A stretch of DNA of 64,000 nt from Shewanella sp. VB17 (GTDB taxonomy: Bacteria > Pseudomonadota > Gammaproteobacteria > Enterobacterales > Shewanellaceae): positions 3,534,001-3,598,000 of the forward strand of contig NZ_JABRVS010000001.1 of the NCBI RefSeq assembly GCF_013248905.1, in the 5' to 3' direction. Shown here piece by piece: positions 47,052 through 56,222 of the stretch. The notes beneath the pieces were generated by a model. It saw nothing but the letters and a program-made list of their open reading frames with translations. It was not told the DNA's origin and did no database searches. The translations under genes were made by a program, and so were the position numbers. Each line of letters begins with the position of its first letter. Within the stretch, counting starts at the first letter, position 1.

Positions 47052-47492
47052 ATGTCATATTTCTTTAAAAAAACAAATTTGTTAATGCTATTAATTTTAT
47101 CGATGATTAGCTTACTCACTGTTAATCTGGCTATTGCGGAGGTGGCTGTGATAGTACACCCGAGTAATACATCTGATTTTGATCAATCTATTATTAAAAA
47201 AATGTTCCTCGGAAAGCAGAAATCATTTTCAAACGGCAGAACCGCCATCATGCTCAGTGTCAGTAATACTGATCCAGTGATGACCGAGTTCAATCAAAAA
47301 GTGATGGATAAGTCTAATTCACAAATCAAAGCGTACTGGTCTAAAATAATATTTACAGGCAAAGGAACGCCGCCACAAGAAATGCCTTCAGCGAGTGAAG
47401 TTATTTCATCGGTTTCAACAAATCCAGATTCTATTGGCTACATTGATGCGGCTGCAGCAACGGATGCTGTCAGAGTTGTTGCTACCTTTTAA
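47052..47492 (+). CDS. Small phosphate-binding-protein-like periplasmic protein
   Basis: 146 residues: signal peptide (LLMLLILSMISLLTVNLAIA) then a single PBP-like lobe with VIVHPSNTSDFDQSIIKKMFLGK, FSNGRTAIML, YWSKIIFTGKGTPPQEM and SIGYIDAAAATDAVRVV. Such short PstS-related proteins are common in Shewanella/Vibrio-type genomes, often unlinked to a pst operon. Good SD AAGGAT. No transporter subunits are near, so a phosphate role is only inferred. Confidence 0.83.
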   Translation: MSYFFKKTNLLMLLILSMISLLTVNLAIAEVAVIVHPSNTSDFDQSIIKKMFLGKQKSFSNGRTAIMLSVSNTDPVMTEFNQKVMDKSNSQIKAYWSKIIFTGKGTPPQEMPSASEVISSVSTNPDSIGYIDAAAATDAVRVVATF

Positions 47493-47533
47493 AAAATAAA
47501 ATGTTTTAGGTAAAAAATTTCAATTCGCTTTAT

Positions 47534-47568
47534 ATAGGAAAATGGCTGATAATCAGTCACTTTCCTAT
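47534..47568. terminator. Hairpin downstream of the PBP-like gene
   Basis: ATAGGAAA (47534-47541) pairs with TTTCCTAT (47561-47568) and the interior CTGAT with ATCAG around a single A, with one mismatch: a stem of about 16 bp followed by TTCTATCTAC. It lies between convergent genes. Confidence 0.55.
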
Positions 47569-47701
47569 TTCTATCTACTAATATATGTTCTAAAGGGGTG
47601 AAATAACACCATGGATATACGATGTTCTAGGGCAACACATGGTGCATGACAATAGCAACAATTCAGGCATAAGAATAATCTGACTTCGGATCCATTTTTT
47701 A

Positions 47702-48478
47702 TCACCAAGCAAAAAAATCATATTGAGTTGTTAATAACTTCACACTCATCATCACGGACATTGTCACCACTAATGGTTTAATTATTTTTGTGCCTTTTGT
47801 AAAAACAAGACGAGAGCCTAAGGTGGCACCTATCGCTTGCCCGACGAGCATGATACTCCCTAAAACCCAAAAAACTTTCCCCCCAATCGCGAAAAAAATA
47901 AGCGAAGCTATGTTAGTAGAAAAATTCAATATTTTTGCATGTGCGGTCGCTTTAGCTAGACCGAAACCAGCCAATGACACAAAGGCTAAAGCAAAAAAAC
48001 TTCCTGTACCAGGACCAAAAAAACCATCATAAAGACCAACACCCAATGCTGCTGTTAATGCAAATAAAGTAGGTGCTAGTACTTGATGCTTATCATCTTC
48101 ACTAATTTTTTTAGAAAACAAAAAATACCCGCCAATCGCCAACATAAGAAATGGCAATAATACTTCCAAAAAAGCGGTATCGACAAGCTGCACAGCAATA
48201 GTGCCTAGCGCTGCACCTAAGAAAGCACAAATGATGGCCAATTTCATATCAGCCAGCTTAACCATACCTTTACGTATAAAATAGACACTGGCAAAAAAGC
48301 TACCGCCACATGCTTGCAGCTTATTGGTCGCCAATGCGGCTGTAGGAGGCAGTCCTGCCCACATCAATGCAGGTATTGTCAATAATCCTCCACCTCCAGC
48401 CATAGCATCGATAAAGCCTGCTAATACCGCAACAGCAAACAATATCATGATTAATTCATAGGTAAGTTCAAAACTCAT
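47702..48478 (-). CDS. TSUP-family (TauE/SafE) transporter
   Basis: 258 residues, about seven or eight TM helices. N-terminal AVLAGFIDAMAGGGGLLTIPAL and PPTAALATNKLQACGGS, plus the half-repeat ALGVGLYDGFFGPGTGSFF and ATAHAKILNFSTNIAS, are the signature of YfcA/TSUP transporters that move small sulfur or carboxylate anions. A LysR regulator gene is divergent, 131 bases away, and probably controls it. Confidence 0.93.
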   Translation of the reverse strand: MSFELTYELIMILFAVAVLAGFIDAMAGGGGLLTIPALMWAGLPPTAALATNKLQACGGSFFASVYFIRKGMVKLADMKLAIICAFLGAALGTIAVQLVDTAFLEVLLPFLMLAIGGYFLFSKKISEDDKHQVLAPTLFALTAALGVGLYDGFFGPGTGSFFALAFVSLAGFGLAKATAHAKILNFSTNIASLIFFAIGGKVFWVLGSIMLVGQAIGATLGSRLVFTKGTKIIKPLVVTMSVMMSVKLLTTQYDFFAW

Positions 48479-48609
48479 AGTATTTGTATCTCTAAATAGT
48501 GCACAAATTAAGTGCGACTATTAGACAAGGTTTGCACAACAATCGCAAAGGAGTTATCGTCTTATTAATATGAATAAAACTCACGCTAAAAATAGGATCC
48601 ATACTCTCG

Positions 48610-49497
48610 ATGCACACTAAATACCCCCCTCTAAATGCACTGCTAGCGTTCGAGTCGGCCAGTCGGCATTTAAGTTTCACCCATGCTGCAAACGAACTTT
48701 TTGTGACCCATGGTGCAATTAGTAAACAAGTAAAGGGATTAGAAACCTACCTTGGCGCCCCTCTGTTTCTTCGTCAACATAGGCAACTAATACTCACAGA
48801 TGATGCAAAACGATATCTGCCACAAATTCAAGCCGCACTGCAAACCATAAAAACAGCAACAGATGAGATAAAGTCACATCAAATGCAGTCGCAAACCTTA
48901 TCGATTAATGTATTACCAAGTTTGACCATCAACTGGCTCATTCCTCGTATGGAAGAGTTTAAACAACGTTACCCTTATCTGTACGTGGATCTTTCTATCG
49001 GAGACTTCACCGTAAATTTTGAACAAAACTGTTGTGACATCGCTATAAGAAGCACCACTCAACCCCCCAAAGAAGTCAATTACCTTACATTAATGGATGA
49101 GGATCTTTGCCTAGTCTGTGCCCCTTCGTTGGCCAAACACCTCAATTGTCTCAATGACATCAATAACATGACCTTACTACAACAAACCACACGTCCTGAA
49201 CTCTGGGGCCATTGGGCTGATAAGGTTAATCTCGTTTTGACCACCAAACAAAAATTCGGTATGGAACACTTCTATATGTTGAGTCAGGCGGCAGTCAGTG
49301 GCATGGGCGTGGCTTTGATCCCTCGTTTTTTTATTGAGGATCAGCTTGCAGATGGTAGTCTAGTTATCCCTTTAAATACCCACTTCATTAGTCCTTATAT
49401 CTATTATGTTATTACCCCAAAGTCGACGAATTTACCCTTAAAAGCACAGGCCTTTATCGATTGGTTATTAGAAATTTTCGCTCCCTATAGGCATTAA
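48610..49497 (+). CDS. LysR-family regulator (GcvA-like)
   Basis: 295 residues. HTH: SFTHAANELFVTHGAISKQV and LETYLGAPLFLRQHRQLILT, with the GcvA-like N-terminus PPLNALLAFESASRHLSFT. The C-terminal effector domain has DLSIGDFTVNFEQNCCDIAI and SGMGVALIPRFFIEDQLADG. Divergent from the TSUP transporter gene, its likely target. The start at 48610 is ATG. Confidence 0.92.
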   Translation: MHTKYPPLNALLAFESASRHLSFTHAANELFVTHGAISKQVKGLETYLGAPLFLRQHRQLILTDDAKRYLPQIQAALQTIKTATDEIKSHQMQSQTLSINVLPSLTINWLIPRMEEFKQRYPYLYVDLSIGDFTVNFEQNCCDIAIRSTTQPPKEVNYLTLMDEDLCLVCAPSLAKHLNCLNDINNMTLLQQTTRPELWGHWADKVNLVLTTKQKFGMEHFYMLSQAAVSGMGVALIPRFFIEDQLADGSLVIPLNTHFISPYIYYVITPKSTNLPLKAQAFIDWLLEIFAPYRH

Positions 49498-49520
49498 TCA
49501 CACAATTTTGGACCATAAAA

Positions 49521-49541
49521 AAGCCACCTAAAAGGTAGCTT
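49521..49541. terminator. Bidirectional terminator between LysR and RraB-family genes
   Basis: AAGCCACCT and AGGTAGCTT pair with one mismatch; upstream AAAAAA gives a U run on the minus strand and TATTTTTAT lies on the plus side. It sits between two convergent stop codons. Confidence 0.65.
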
Positions 49542-49644
49542 AAATGGGTATTTTTATCATGCTCTTAGCTTAATCCTTGCAATAATCTCGACGGGCAATA
49601 TTGACCATAGAAAAAGTCAGAACTAACACTATCGAGGCAAATAA

Positions 49645-50031
49645 TTAATGCTCACAACGATCATTACACTCATGGTCATCATCGGTAAAATCATCATCAC
49701 CGTCTTGATGCTGCATTACCCCCCATCCATCCGTAATACCACCAAACTCTACAGCAAATTGGTTTAACTCTAGCTCTTTATCAACAATGGCTTGATATTC
49801 AGGCACCATTTTGACACAAACAATCAGTTCCCATTTACCCACTTCATCATTGAGATGAAGTTCCATTTCCCCTTCCATATCTGAATTGGCGAGTTCTTCT
49901 GTGGCAGACTCTGCATCTCTTTGATCATCAAAGACAAGAAAAAAATCAACATCAAGCTGCTTAGACAGGTCAATACCCGCTTCGCTCATTGCGGCAAGCA
50001 TTTTGCCATTATCATCATCTGGGAATTGCAT
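49645..50031 (-). CDS. RraB-family (ribonuclease E regulator) protein
   Basis: 128 residues, very acidic. N-terminus FPDDDNGKMLAAMSEAGIDL and DVDFFLVFDDQRDAESATEE, then GGITDGWGVMQ and an acidic His-rich tail, matching the RraB/DUF1260 domain (PF06877). E. coli RraB binds RNase E and changes its substrate choice. Whether this copy does so or is a paralogue is not clear from sequence alone. SD GGAG before ATG. Confidence 0.85.
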   Translation of the reverse strand: MQFPDDDNGKMLAAMSEAGIDLSKQLDVDFFLVFDDQRDAESATEELANSDMEGEMELHLNDEVGKWELIVCVKMVPEYQAIVDKELELNQFAVEFGGITDGWGVMQHQDGDDDFTDDDHECNDRCEH

Positions 50032-50056
50032 TATTTACTCCACCTAACTTCAATGA

Positions 50057-50290
50057 CTAAGGGGCAGTCACGATTTGAACAGACTCACCATTAAAAGCGA
50101 CAACTTCGCCTTCTCTCACTTTTTTACGTTTACGCAGCTCAACCACACCGTCAACCGTCACCTTACCTTCGCTAATCACGAATTTAGCTTCGCCACCACC
50201 ACCAATCATGGCTTGGACTTTTAACACTTTATATAACTCTATGTACTCTTCACCAGGCATTAATGCCAAGGTCTCAATTTGTGCTGTCAC
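50057..50290 (-). CDS. S4-domain RNA-binding protein (YbcJ-like)
   Basis: 77 residues, one S4 RNA-binding fold: EYIELYKVLKVQAMIGGGG, AKFVISEGKVTVDGVVELRK and KKVREGEVVAF, the YbcJ pattern. It probably binds structured RNA, perhaps ribosomal. GTG start after AAGGTAG. It is followed by the RraB-family gene, possibly one transcript. Confidence 0.9.
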   Translation of the reverse strand: MTAQIETLALMPGEEYIELYKVLKVQAMIGGGGEAKFVISEGKVTVDGVVELRKRKKVREGEVVAFNGESVQIVTAP

Positions 50291-50346
50291 GCGTTACTAC
50301 CTTATAATCAAATTTCTTAGGAGATTATAGCACTCATAAAAGAAGA

Positions 50347-50838
50347 CTATTGTGATCTTTCTTCGCTGACTAAGCCATAGGTACTGTCATCTATCCAACG
50401 TTCCCCGATGTTAACGTTATCCCGCAACACACCTTCTAGCTTAATACCGACTTTTTCAAGCACGCGAACCGAAGCTAGATTCACACAAGCACACGTACCG
50501 ACAAATTTATAAACATTAAATGTTAAACAAGCCCAATCTATGACAGCATTAAGGCTTTCTGTTGCATAACCTTGACCTTGTCCAGCTAAAGACAGCATAT
50601 AACCAACTTTCGCATGAACTAGATTTAAGCTTGAACAATATAAGCCAGTAAAACCAATAAATCGATTCGACCCTATCTCTTCGATAGTAAGCGTTAGCCA
50701 AGCACCAGAATCAAAGGTCCAAGGAGAGAGCCTATGCTCAAACTTTTCTCGTAATACAGCCTCGCTATCAGGATCTCTGACAAACTGATTGATAATTGGA
50801 TCTTGTTGTACTTGCAAAAAAATGCTGCCAGTCATCAC
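50347..50838 (-). CDS. GNAT-family N-acetyltransferase
   Basis: 163 residues, RimJ/RimL type: RFIGFTGLYCSSLNLVHAKVGYMLSLAGQGQGYATES with acetyl-CoA loop (GQGQGYATES), INVIDWACLTFNVYKFVG and NLASVRVLEKVGIKLEGVLR, all typical. Substrate unknown. It starts with adjacent ATG codons. Confidence 0.9.
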   Translation of the reverse strand: MMTGSIFLQVQQDPIINQFVRDPDSEAVLREKFEHRLSPWTFDSGAWLTLTIEEIGSNRFIGFTGLYCSSLNLVHAKVGYMLSLAGQGQGYATESLNAVIDWACLTFNVYKFVGTCACVNLASVRVLEKVGIKLEGVLRDNVNIGERWIDDSTYGLVSEERSQ

Positions 50839-50922
50839 TGCCTAGCGATCTTAATCTCAATCTAGCGGTATACAGTTCGAGCATATTTACGACCTACTCT
50901 CTACACCTAAATAAATAATAAA

Positions 50923-51201
50923 CTAATCGCGGCTGGTAACTTCAAGCAAATGATAACCAAATTGCGTCTTCACCGGACCTTGTACTTCGTTCAATGGCGC
51001 ACTAAATACAACCTCATCAAACTCTTTCACCATCATTCCTGGTCCAAAAGATCCCAAATCACCACCCTGTGCACCCGATGGGCATGATGAGTTAGCCTTT
51101 GCTATATCAGCAAAATCTGCTCCTCCCATTATTTCTTGTTTCAGTGCGTCACATTTTTCTTCACTGCTCACTAACAGATGTCTTGCGGTGGCTTGTGTCA
51201 T
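50923..51201 (-). CDS. ppiC: Parvulin-type peptidyl-prolyl isomerase
   Basis: 92 residues, a single parvulin domain with ARHLLVSSEEKCDALKQEI, FADIAKANSSCPSGAQGGDLG, FGPGMMVKEFDEVVFSAP and FGYHLLEVTSRD. Matches E. coli PpiC (93 aa), a cytoplasmic isomerase. SD AGGAG before ATG. Confidence 0.95.
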   Translation of the reverse strand: MTQATARHLLVSSEEKCDALKQEIMGGADFADIAKANSSCPSGAQGGDLGSFGPGMMVKEFDEVVFSAPLNEVQGPVKTQFGYHLLEVTSRD

Positions 51202-51350
51202 GATAAAAACTCCTAGCGTTAAATATTTGCTCCAAGAACCATGGAGTAAATCTGTGGTATAAAAAATAAATCCAGACAGTATATTGATAAAAATCTGATT
51301 TAAACAGTGTTATATCATTGAGCACTGCTTATTTACAGTCCCAATAACCA

Positions 51351-53201
51351 TTATTGTTGATTTTCAATCCAAAGATGAATTTTTGATTCCATGACTGACA
51401 TAGGCAAAGATCCTGATGTGAGGATTTGATCATGAAAGTTTTTTAGATCAAATTTATCTCCCAGTGCATGTTCGGCTTCAGCCCTTAAAGAGAGTATCTT
51501 TAACTGCCCCACTTTATAAGACAAAGCTTGTCCCGGCATCGCCATATAGCGCTCAACTTCAGCAATAATATCAGATTTGGCCATGGGTGAATTATCCTCC
51601 ATATATTGGATAGCTTGCTCACGGGTCCAGCCCTTGACATGTAATCCTGTATCAACAACTAAACGCATTGCCCTTAGCATTTCATCAGATAATTTACCGA
51701 AATATTGGTATGGGTCCTTCAATAATCCCATTTCAATGCCTAAGTATTCAGCATACAATGCCCAGCCTTCTTCGAATGCTGTGTACTCACCAAAACGTTG
51801 AAAATCTGGTACATTTGTTAGCTCTTGCTTAATCGAAATTTGAAAATGATGACCCGGCGCCGCTTCATGTAAAGAGAGCGTTGTCATTCCCCATTTAGGC
51901 TGGGCTTTCAAATTATAGGTATTAATATAAAATACCCCTGGGCGAGAGCCATCAACAGCAGGCCCTTCATAAGATGCACCTGCGGCTGATTGTTCACGAA
52001 AACTTTCCACAGGCTTAACCATATAATCAGCCTTTGGCATCACATTAAAATATTTAGGAAGCGCTGCATTAATTTTATCTTTAATGCCCATGTAACCATC
52101 AATTAACTCTTGGCCATGGGTAAAAAAATACTGTGGTTCTGAAGATAAAGATGCAAAAAATGCGTTTAAATCACCTTTAAATTTTACTTGTTCGCGCACC
52201 TTATCCATCTCTGTCAAGATACGCTTGACTTCACTTAACCCTATTTGGTGGATTTCATCAACAGATAAATCTGTCGTCGTATGCAAATTGGCAAGATGCT
52301 GATACCAGACCTTACCATTGGGTAGACCCCACCAACCGTCCGTTCCCCTAGCAACAGGTAAATAGGTCACAGTAAAGTAGTCTGTTAACGAAACAAGTGC
52401 AGGTAACAACTCATCCTTTATCAATTTTTTATATTGCGCGGTTAACTCATCTTTTTGTGCTTGAGTAAAGCTTTTAGGTAGGTGATTAATCGGTGCATAA
52501 AAAAGACTGTCTACTGGGTTTTTCACAAGTAAAACGGTTAACTGTGGGATTATTCGTTCAACCAGCACACGAGGTAATACCACTTTACTGCGAATGCCTT
52601 CATCCATTCTTGACTGAGCCCGCTGAGTCCAAAGTATGAAACCAGAAAGACGTGACATCCAGTTTTGATAGTCTTTTACGGTATTAAAAGGCTGAGCACT
52701 TTCTCCACTGCCAAGCTGGATCATACTAAATACAGTACTATTAAACTGATCCATCGGCATAAAACGAGCAGGAAAAGTCTCATCTACCAGTGCGATATTT
52801 CTGTCGTAAGTAAACATGTCATAGCTCAGTTGTAATGCTGAAGACAGATGACTACGATCGATATCCCTTACTCGCTTAAGATACCCCGTATTTAAATCAT
52901 GACGTGCTTTTAGATACTCATCGGTTAAGTCTCCGCCAAATTGATCGTTATACTCATTAACCCCAACAAAAGTAGCGTAAATAGGATCAAGCCTTAAGTC
53001 ATCTTTAAAAAACTGGTCAACCAAGGTCTGATAAGCTTGATTTTCTCTTTGAGTACCCAATTTATTCGACGTATTAAGATCTATTTTTTGTGCAGTATTC
53101 GCTGTCGTTATTATTGGCTTTTGTAGGTTTTTTTCACTATCAGAACAAGCTGTTAGGCTAACAGCTAGGCCTATTGATAGTGCCAGTAAAGTTTTCTTCA
53201 T
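51351..53201 (-). CDS. DUF885 lipoprotein, putative zinc-dependent peptidase
   Basis: About 616 residues: lipoprotein signal ending LTAC (KKTLLALSIGLAVSLTAC), then the DUF885 domain. The metal-type motif LSLHEAAPGHHFQISI (near 465) and FEEGWALYAEYLG are characteristic. Likely exported and lipid-anchored, degrading or processing peptides. ATG at 53201 chosen for the lipoprotein signal; the frame extends 20 codons upstream with basic residues. Divergent from a GGDEF-like gene. Confidence 0.9.
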   Translation of the reverse strand: MKKTLLALSIGLAVSLTACSDSEKNLQKPIITTANTAQKIDLNTSNKLGTQRENQAYQTLVDQFFKDDLRLDPIYATFVGVNEYNDQFGGDLTDEYLKARHDLNTGYLKRVRDIDRSHLSSALQLSYDMFTYDRNIALVDETFPARFMPMDQFNSTVFSMIQLGSGESAQPFNTVKDYQNWMSRLSGFILWTQRAQSRMDEGIRSKVVLPRVLVERIIPQLTVLLVKNPVDSLFYAPINHLPKSFTQAQKDELTAQYKKLIKDELLPALVSLTDYFTVTYLPVARGTDGWWGLPNGKVWYQHLANLHTTTDLSVDEIHQIGLSEVKRILTEMDKVREQVKFKGDLNAFFASLSSEPQYFFTHGQELIDGYMGIKDKINAALPKYFNVMPKADYMVKPVESFREQSAAGASYEGPAVDGSRPGVFYINTYNLKAQPKWGMTTLSLHEAAPGHHFQISIKQELTNVPDFQRFGEYTAFEEGWALYAEYLGIEMGLLKDPYQYFGKLSDEMLRAMRLVVDTGLHVKGWTREQAIQYMEDNSPMAKSDIIAEVERYMAMPGQALSYKVGQLKILSLRAEAEHALGDKFDLKNFHDQILTSGSLPMSVMESKIHLWIENQQ

Positions 53202-53325
53202 GGATCTCTTCTTCCTCTTATTCTGTGCAAATGCTTGATATTTTCTATACTTACTTAGCAAAGATACTATTTATCGTCCTATTGCCCCCCTAAAATAGGT
53301 GTCAGTATGGGAAAGGAGTTAACTC

Positions 53326-53832
53326 ATGATCTATTCATTTCGTAACTCAGGATTCAGAGATCCTGAAACTGGCGTCTATAACCAAACTTACTTTATGGAA
53401 GTATTTAACCGTGAATGGCATCGTCATATACGAGATCATCAAAGTTTGGCATTATTGTATCTGTGTCCGCACATACACGAAACCGTTAAAGAGCCTCATT
53501 TACTTGAATTTTTCATGAAAGAAGTTCAAGAAGCCATTCTCAGAACCACGGATCTCGTAGCCAGACTTAATGGCGATAGCTTTGCTTTAGGGTTATTTAA
53601 TATCGATGAAGATGGCACTAAATTAGTGCTACATCGTATCGAAGAAAAAATAGAACAATTTAATTTAAATTACGGTAAGCAGCATACCAGCCATGTAGAT
53701 TATGAACTGGCAGGATGCTTGTGCGTACCAGAGCAAGATCTTAATATCGAGCTGCTATTTAAAGATGTAGAGCAGCTGACTCATGAATTAGAGCTTGAAC
53801 AAAACAAACATATTGAACTAAGAAAATGGTAA
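53326..53832 (+). CDS. Degenerate GGDEF-domain protein
   Basis: 168 residues. Only a GGDEF fold: DPETGVYNQTYFMEVFNREW, then VARLNGDSFALGLF in place of RxGGDEF, so the active-site half GG(D/E)EF is replaced by NGDSF and cyclase activity is not expected. No sensor or EAL domain and no signal. Clear SD GGAAAGGAG. It may bind GTP or c-di-GMP as a regulator. Divergent from the DUF885 gene; strong terminator follows. Confidence 0.85.
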   Translation: MIYSFRNSGFRDPETGVYNQTYFMEVFNREWHRHIRDHQSLALLYLCPHIHETVKEPHLLEFFMKEVQEAILRTTDLVARLNGDSFALGLFNIDEDGTKLVLHRIEEKIEQFNLNYGKQHTSHVDYELAGCLCVPEQDLNIELLFKDVEQLTHELELEQNKHIELRKW

Positions 53833-53880
53833 TAAGCACTCCCACTCATGGCTTTATGCGCTGCATTGATATTACAAAGT

Positions 53881-53904
53881 AAAAAGCCCCTTACGGGGCT
53901 TTTT
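53881..53904. terminator. Strong bidirectional Rho-independent terminator
   Basis: AAAAAGCCCC - TTAC - GGGGCTTTTT: perfect ten-bp stem with A and T flanks, between two convergent stop codons (degenerate GGDEF gene and the TPR gene ending the TonB operon). Confidence 0.92.
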
Positions 53905-53920
53905 ACGTGGTCCCACTAGA

Positions 53921-55180
53921 TTATAGTGTCACATTATGTACACGTGCTTTCTCTTTAATATAAGAAAGGTAGCTCTTAGCCGAACGGGCAGTCTTCTTAT
54001 CATTCGCAGCCAATGTTGCTCGTGAATAAGCTGACTTATATTGTTTTAAACCAAGATAAGCTAACGCTAACTCAAACTGTGCCTCACCAGGATGATCAAT
54101 CCCTGCATCAAGTGACTTTTTGAGTGCTACAATCGCTGGTTTATATTGACCATCAAGGGATAAGATACGTCCCTGTCTCAAGTAATATTTACCATTGCTG
54201 CTAACATCGGCAGCCTTACCATAATACAACGCAGCTTCTGTCAGCTCCTTAGCGTTATGATAAAAACCAGCTAAAATAGCAAACGCCTTTTCATCCTTTT
54301 TTATTAACCCTGACTTCATATGTTTTTCATAGATTTTTGCTGCACGGTAAGGTGACCCTTTTTGTGACAGCAGCTGAGCCAAACGCGTAATATTACCCGA
54401 CGTCTCTAAAAATCCATTCTTATAGGCTAAATCGTAAGTGGCTAAAGATTTAGTGTATTTTTCAGTCATCAGATAAAACTGGGCTAACTGCACCCAAAGA
54501 CGTTTATCATCTTGAAAAAGTGGCACCATGGTCTCTAACACTGCAATCGCTTCAGGATACTTCTTTTGATTGAAGTAAGCTGTTAGCTTCATCTGATACA
54601 AGCCTTTATCGGGCTTATCAGAAATCGCTAACCCTTTATTGGCAACTTCAAGGACTTTATTCCAATTTTTCTGTTCAGAATAAGCAATACCAATACGGCG
54701 ATAAACTTGAGCGTCTTCTTTACAAGTAAACGCCATCCACCGATAATATTGAGGTATCGACTCTTTGAAGTTCTTCTCCTGAATCAACAGATCAGCATAT
54801 AAACGCACAGTAGCAGCGTGATCAACGCCCCCTAAAATATCAGCGTCAACCGCTTTTTTTAGGTACTTAATCGCGGTATCCATTTGAGATTTTTCAGCGT
54901 AAAAGTTACCCAACATACGGTTAACATAGGCTTTATCAAAATCATGCTTAGCATTAGCTTCAAGTAAAATGGCGATAGCTTCATCGACATCACCATCTTG
55001 ATAAGCCTTAAACGATTTACCCACTTTTTTTGCAACACTTTGGCCGACGGCTTTCGACTTACGCGCTTCAATAGGACACTTATCAGCCGCATTGACTATT
55101 GGTACGATGGCTAGATTTCCCGCAAGAGAGAAGAATAAAGCCGCTGCGATAGTCGTTGTCTTAACACTAATGTTCATCAT
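53921..55180 (-). CDS. Periplasmic TPR protein of TonB2-like operon
   Basis: 419 residues: signal peptide (IAAALFFSLAGNLAIVPIVNA) and about nine tetratricopeptide repeats, e.g. AYVNRMLGNFYAEKSQMDTA, LRQGRILSLDGQYKPAIVAL. Such proteins end TonB-ExbB-ExbD-TtpC clusters in marine gammaproteobacteria. Likely interacts with the envelope-spanning complex; exact role unknown. SD GGAGG and 2 bases to tonB. Confidence 0.9.
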   Translation of the reverse strand: MMNISVKTTTIAAALFFSLAGNLAIVPIVNAADKCPIEARKSKAVGQSVAKKVGKSFKAYQDGDVDEAIAILLEANAKHDFDKAYVNRMLGNFYAEKSQMDTAIKYLKKAVDADILGGVDHAATVRLYADLLIQEKNFKESIPQYYRWMAFTCKEDAQVYRRIGIAYSEQKNWNKVLEVANKGLAISDKPDKGLYQMKLTAYFNQKKYPEAIAVLETMVPLFQDDKRLWVQLAQFYLMTEKYTKSLATYDLAYKNGFLETSGNITRLAQLLSQKGSPYRAAKIYEKHMKSGLIKKDEKAFAILAGFYHNAKELTEAALYYGKAADVSSNGKYYLRQGRILSLDGQYKPAIVALKKSLDAGIDHPGEAQFELALAYLGLKQYKSAYSRATLAANDKKTARSAKSYLSYIKEKARVHNVTL

Positions 55181-55182
55181 TT

Positions 55183-55803
55183 TTATTTGCCTCCCTTATC
55201 TAAGGTAAACTCTAACTGGACCGTATTCCCTGGCACTCTAAGGGCTTTACCATCAATAATTTTTGGCTTGTATTTCCATTTTTTCAGCGCCCGTTTAGCT
55301 TCCCTATCAAAAATACGCTTAGGCTCAGCTTTAATAACTTTCACATCCTCAACACCGCCGAGTTCGTTAATCGTGAAGCTTAGCTGTACCCAACCTTCTT
55401 TACCGTCACGTGCTGCCGATATCGGATATTGAGGCTCAATACGTACGATAGGAGTCGCATCACCATCACGAGTCATCATATTACCGAGCTTAAATCCCGT
55501 ATTTGCCCCACCAGCGGCCACACCTCCCATGTTAAATGACATATTAGTATCTATATCAGATGACATGTCTGGTGGCGTCGTATCTGGCTTAGGCGGCTGT
55601 TCTGGCGGTGTTGGTGGCTTAGGTTTAACCCTAGGCTTTTTCTGTGCTGATGCATCATCTTTGTTCATGGTAATTTCAATGACAGGACTTTCTGTCGAGG
55701 CATCATGGCGGGTTGGACCACCACCTACCAAAAAGGCCATGAAAACAAACAGAGCAAAAGTCACAGCAGCACCGACTATCAGTGATACTATTCCTCTTAG
55801 CAT
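55183..55803 (-). CDS. tonB: TonB-type energy transducer
   Basis: 206 residues: single N-terminal TM (GIVSLIVGAAVTFALFVFMA), proline-rich periplasmic linker (KPKPPTPPEQPPKPD) and the C-terminal TonB domain (VRIEPQYPISAARDGKEGWV, KAEPKRIFDREAKRALKKWK, VPGNTVQLEFTL). It carries energy from ExbB/D to outer-membrane receptors. Short and TonB2-like rather than TonB1. Downstream of exbD by 1 base. Confidence 0.93.
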   Translation of the reverse strand: MLRGIVSLIVGAAVTFALFVFMAFLVGGGPTRHDASTESPVIEITMNKDDASAQKKPRVKPKPPTPPEQPPKPDTTPPDMSSDIDTNMSFNMGGVAAGGANTGFKLGNMMTRDGDATPIVRIEPQYPISAARDGKEGWVQLSFTINELGGVEDVKVIKAEPKRIFDREAKRALKKWKYKPKIIDGKALRVPGNTVQLEFTLDKGGK

Positions 55804-55804
55804 A

Positions 55805-56209
55805 TTATTCGTTCCCCGCCGATACTGAAATTTTATCGATACCCGCTGCTTTCACGTTATCCAAAACTTTAACCACTAAACCATGCCTAGCATCTTGATC
55901 GGCTTGGATAAGTACTGCAGCTTCTGGTGCTTCTGCAAGCATACGCTCAACGTTTGCAGTGACCCGCTCAATATCTACTTGACGATTTTCCATCATGATA
56001 ACGCCCGTTTTACTGACACCGATAAAAATGTTAGCTGAAGGCTTTTTCGTCGCTTGTGATGCTTCTGGTTTGTTATAGTCAAGGCCTGAAGGTTTAACAA
56101 ACGATGTTGTTACAATAAAGAAAATCAGCATGATAAACACGATGTCTAGCATCGGTGTCATATCAATTTCTGCTTCCTCGTCTATGCTTGAATGCTTTCT
56201 ACGTGCCAT
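55805..56209 (-). CDS. exbD: ExbD-type biopolymer transporter subunit
   Basis: About 134 residues: short cytoplasmic N-terminus, one TM helix (MLDIVFIMLIFFIVTTSFV) with the functional Asp in EIDMTPMLD, and a periplasmic part with VLIQADQDARHGLVVKVLD. ATG at 56209 preferred over TTG two codons earlier. Proton channel partner of ExbB. Confidence 0.94.
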   Translation of the reverse strand: MARRKHSSIDEEAEIDMTPMLDIVFIMLIFFIVTTSFVKPSGLDYNKPEASQATKKPSANIFIGVSKTGVIMMENRQVDIERVTANVERMLAEAPEAAVLIQADQDARHGLVVKVLDNVKAAGIDKISVSAGNE

Positions 56210-56222
56210 ATTCAATCTCTCT

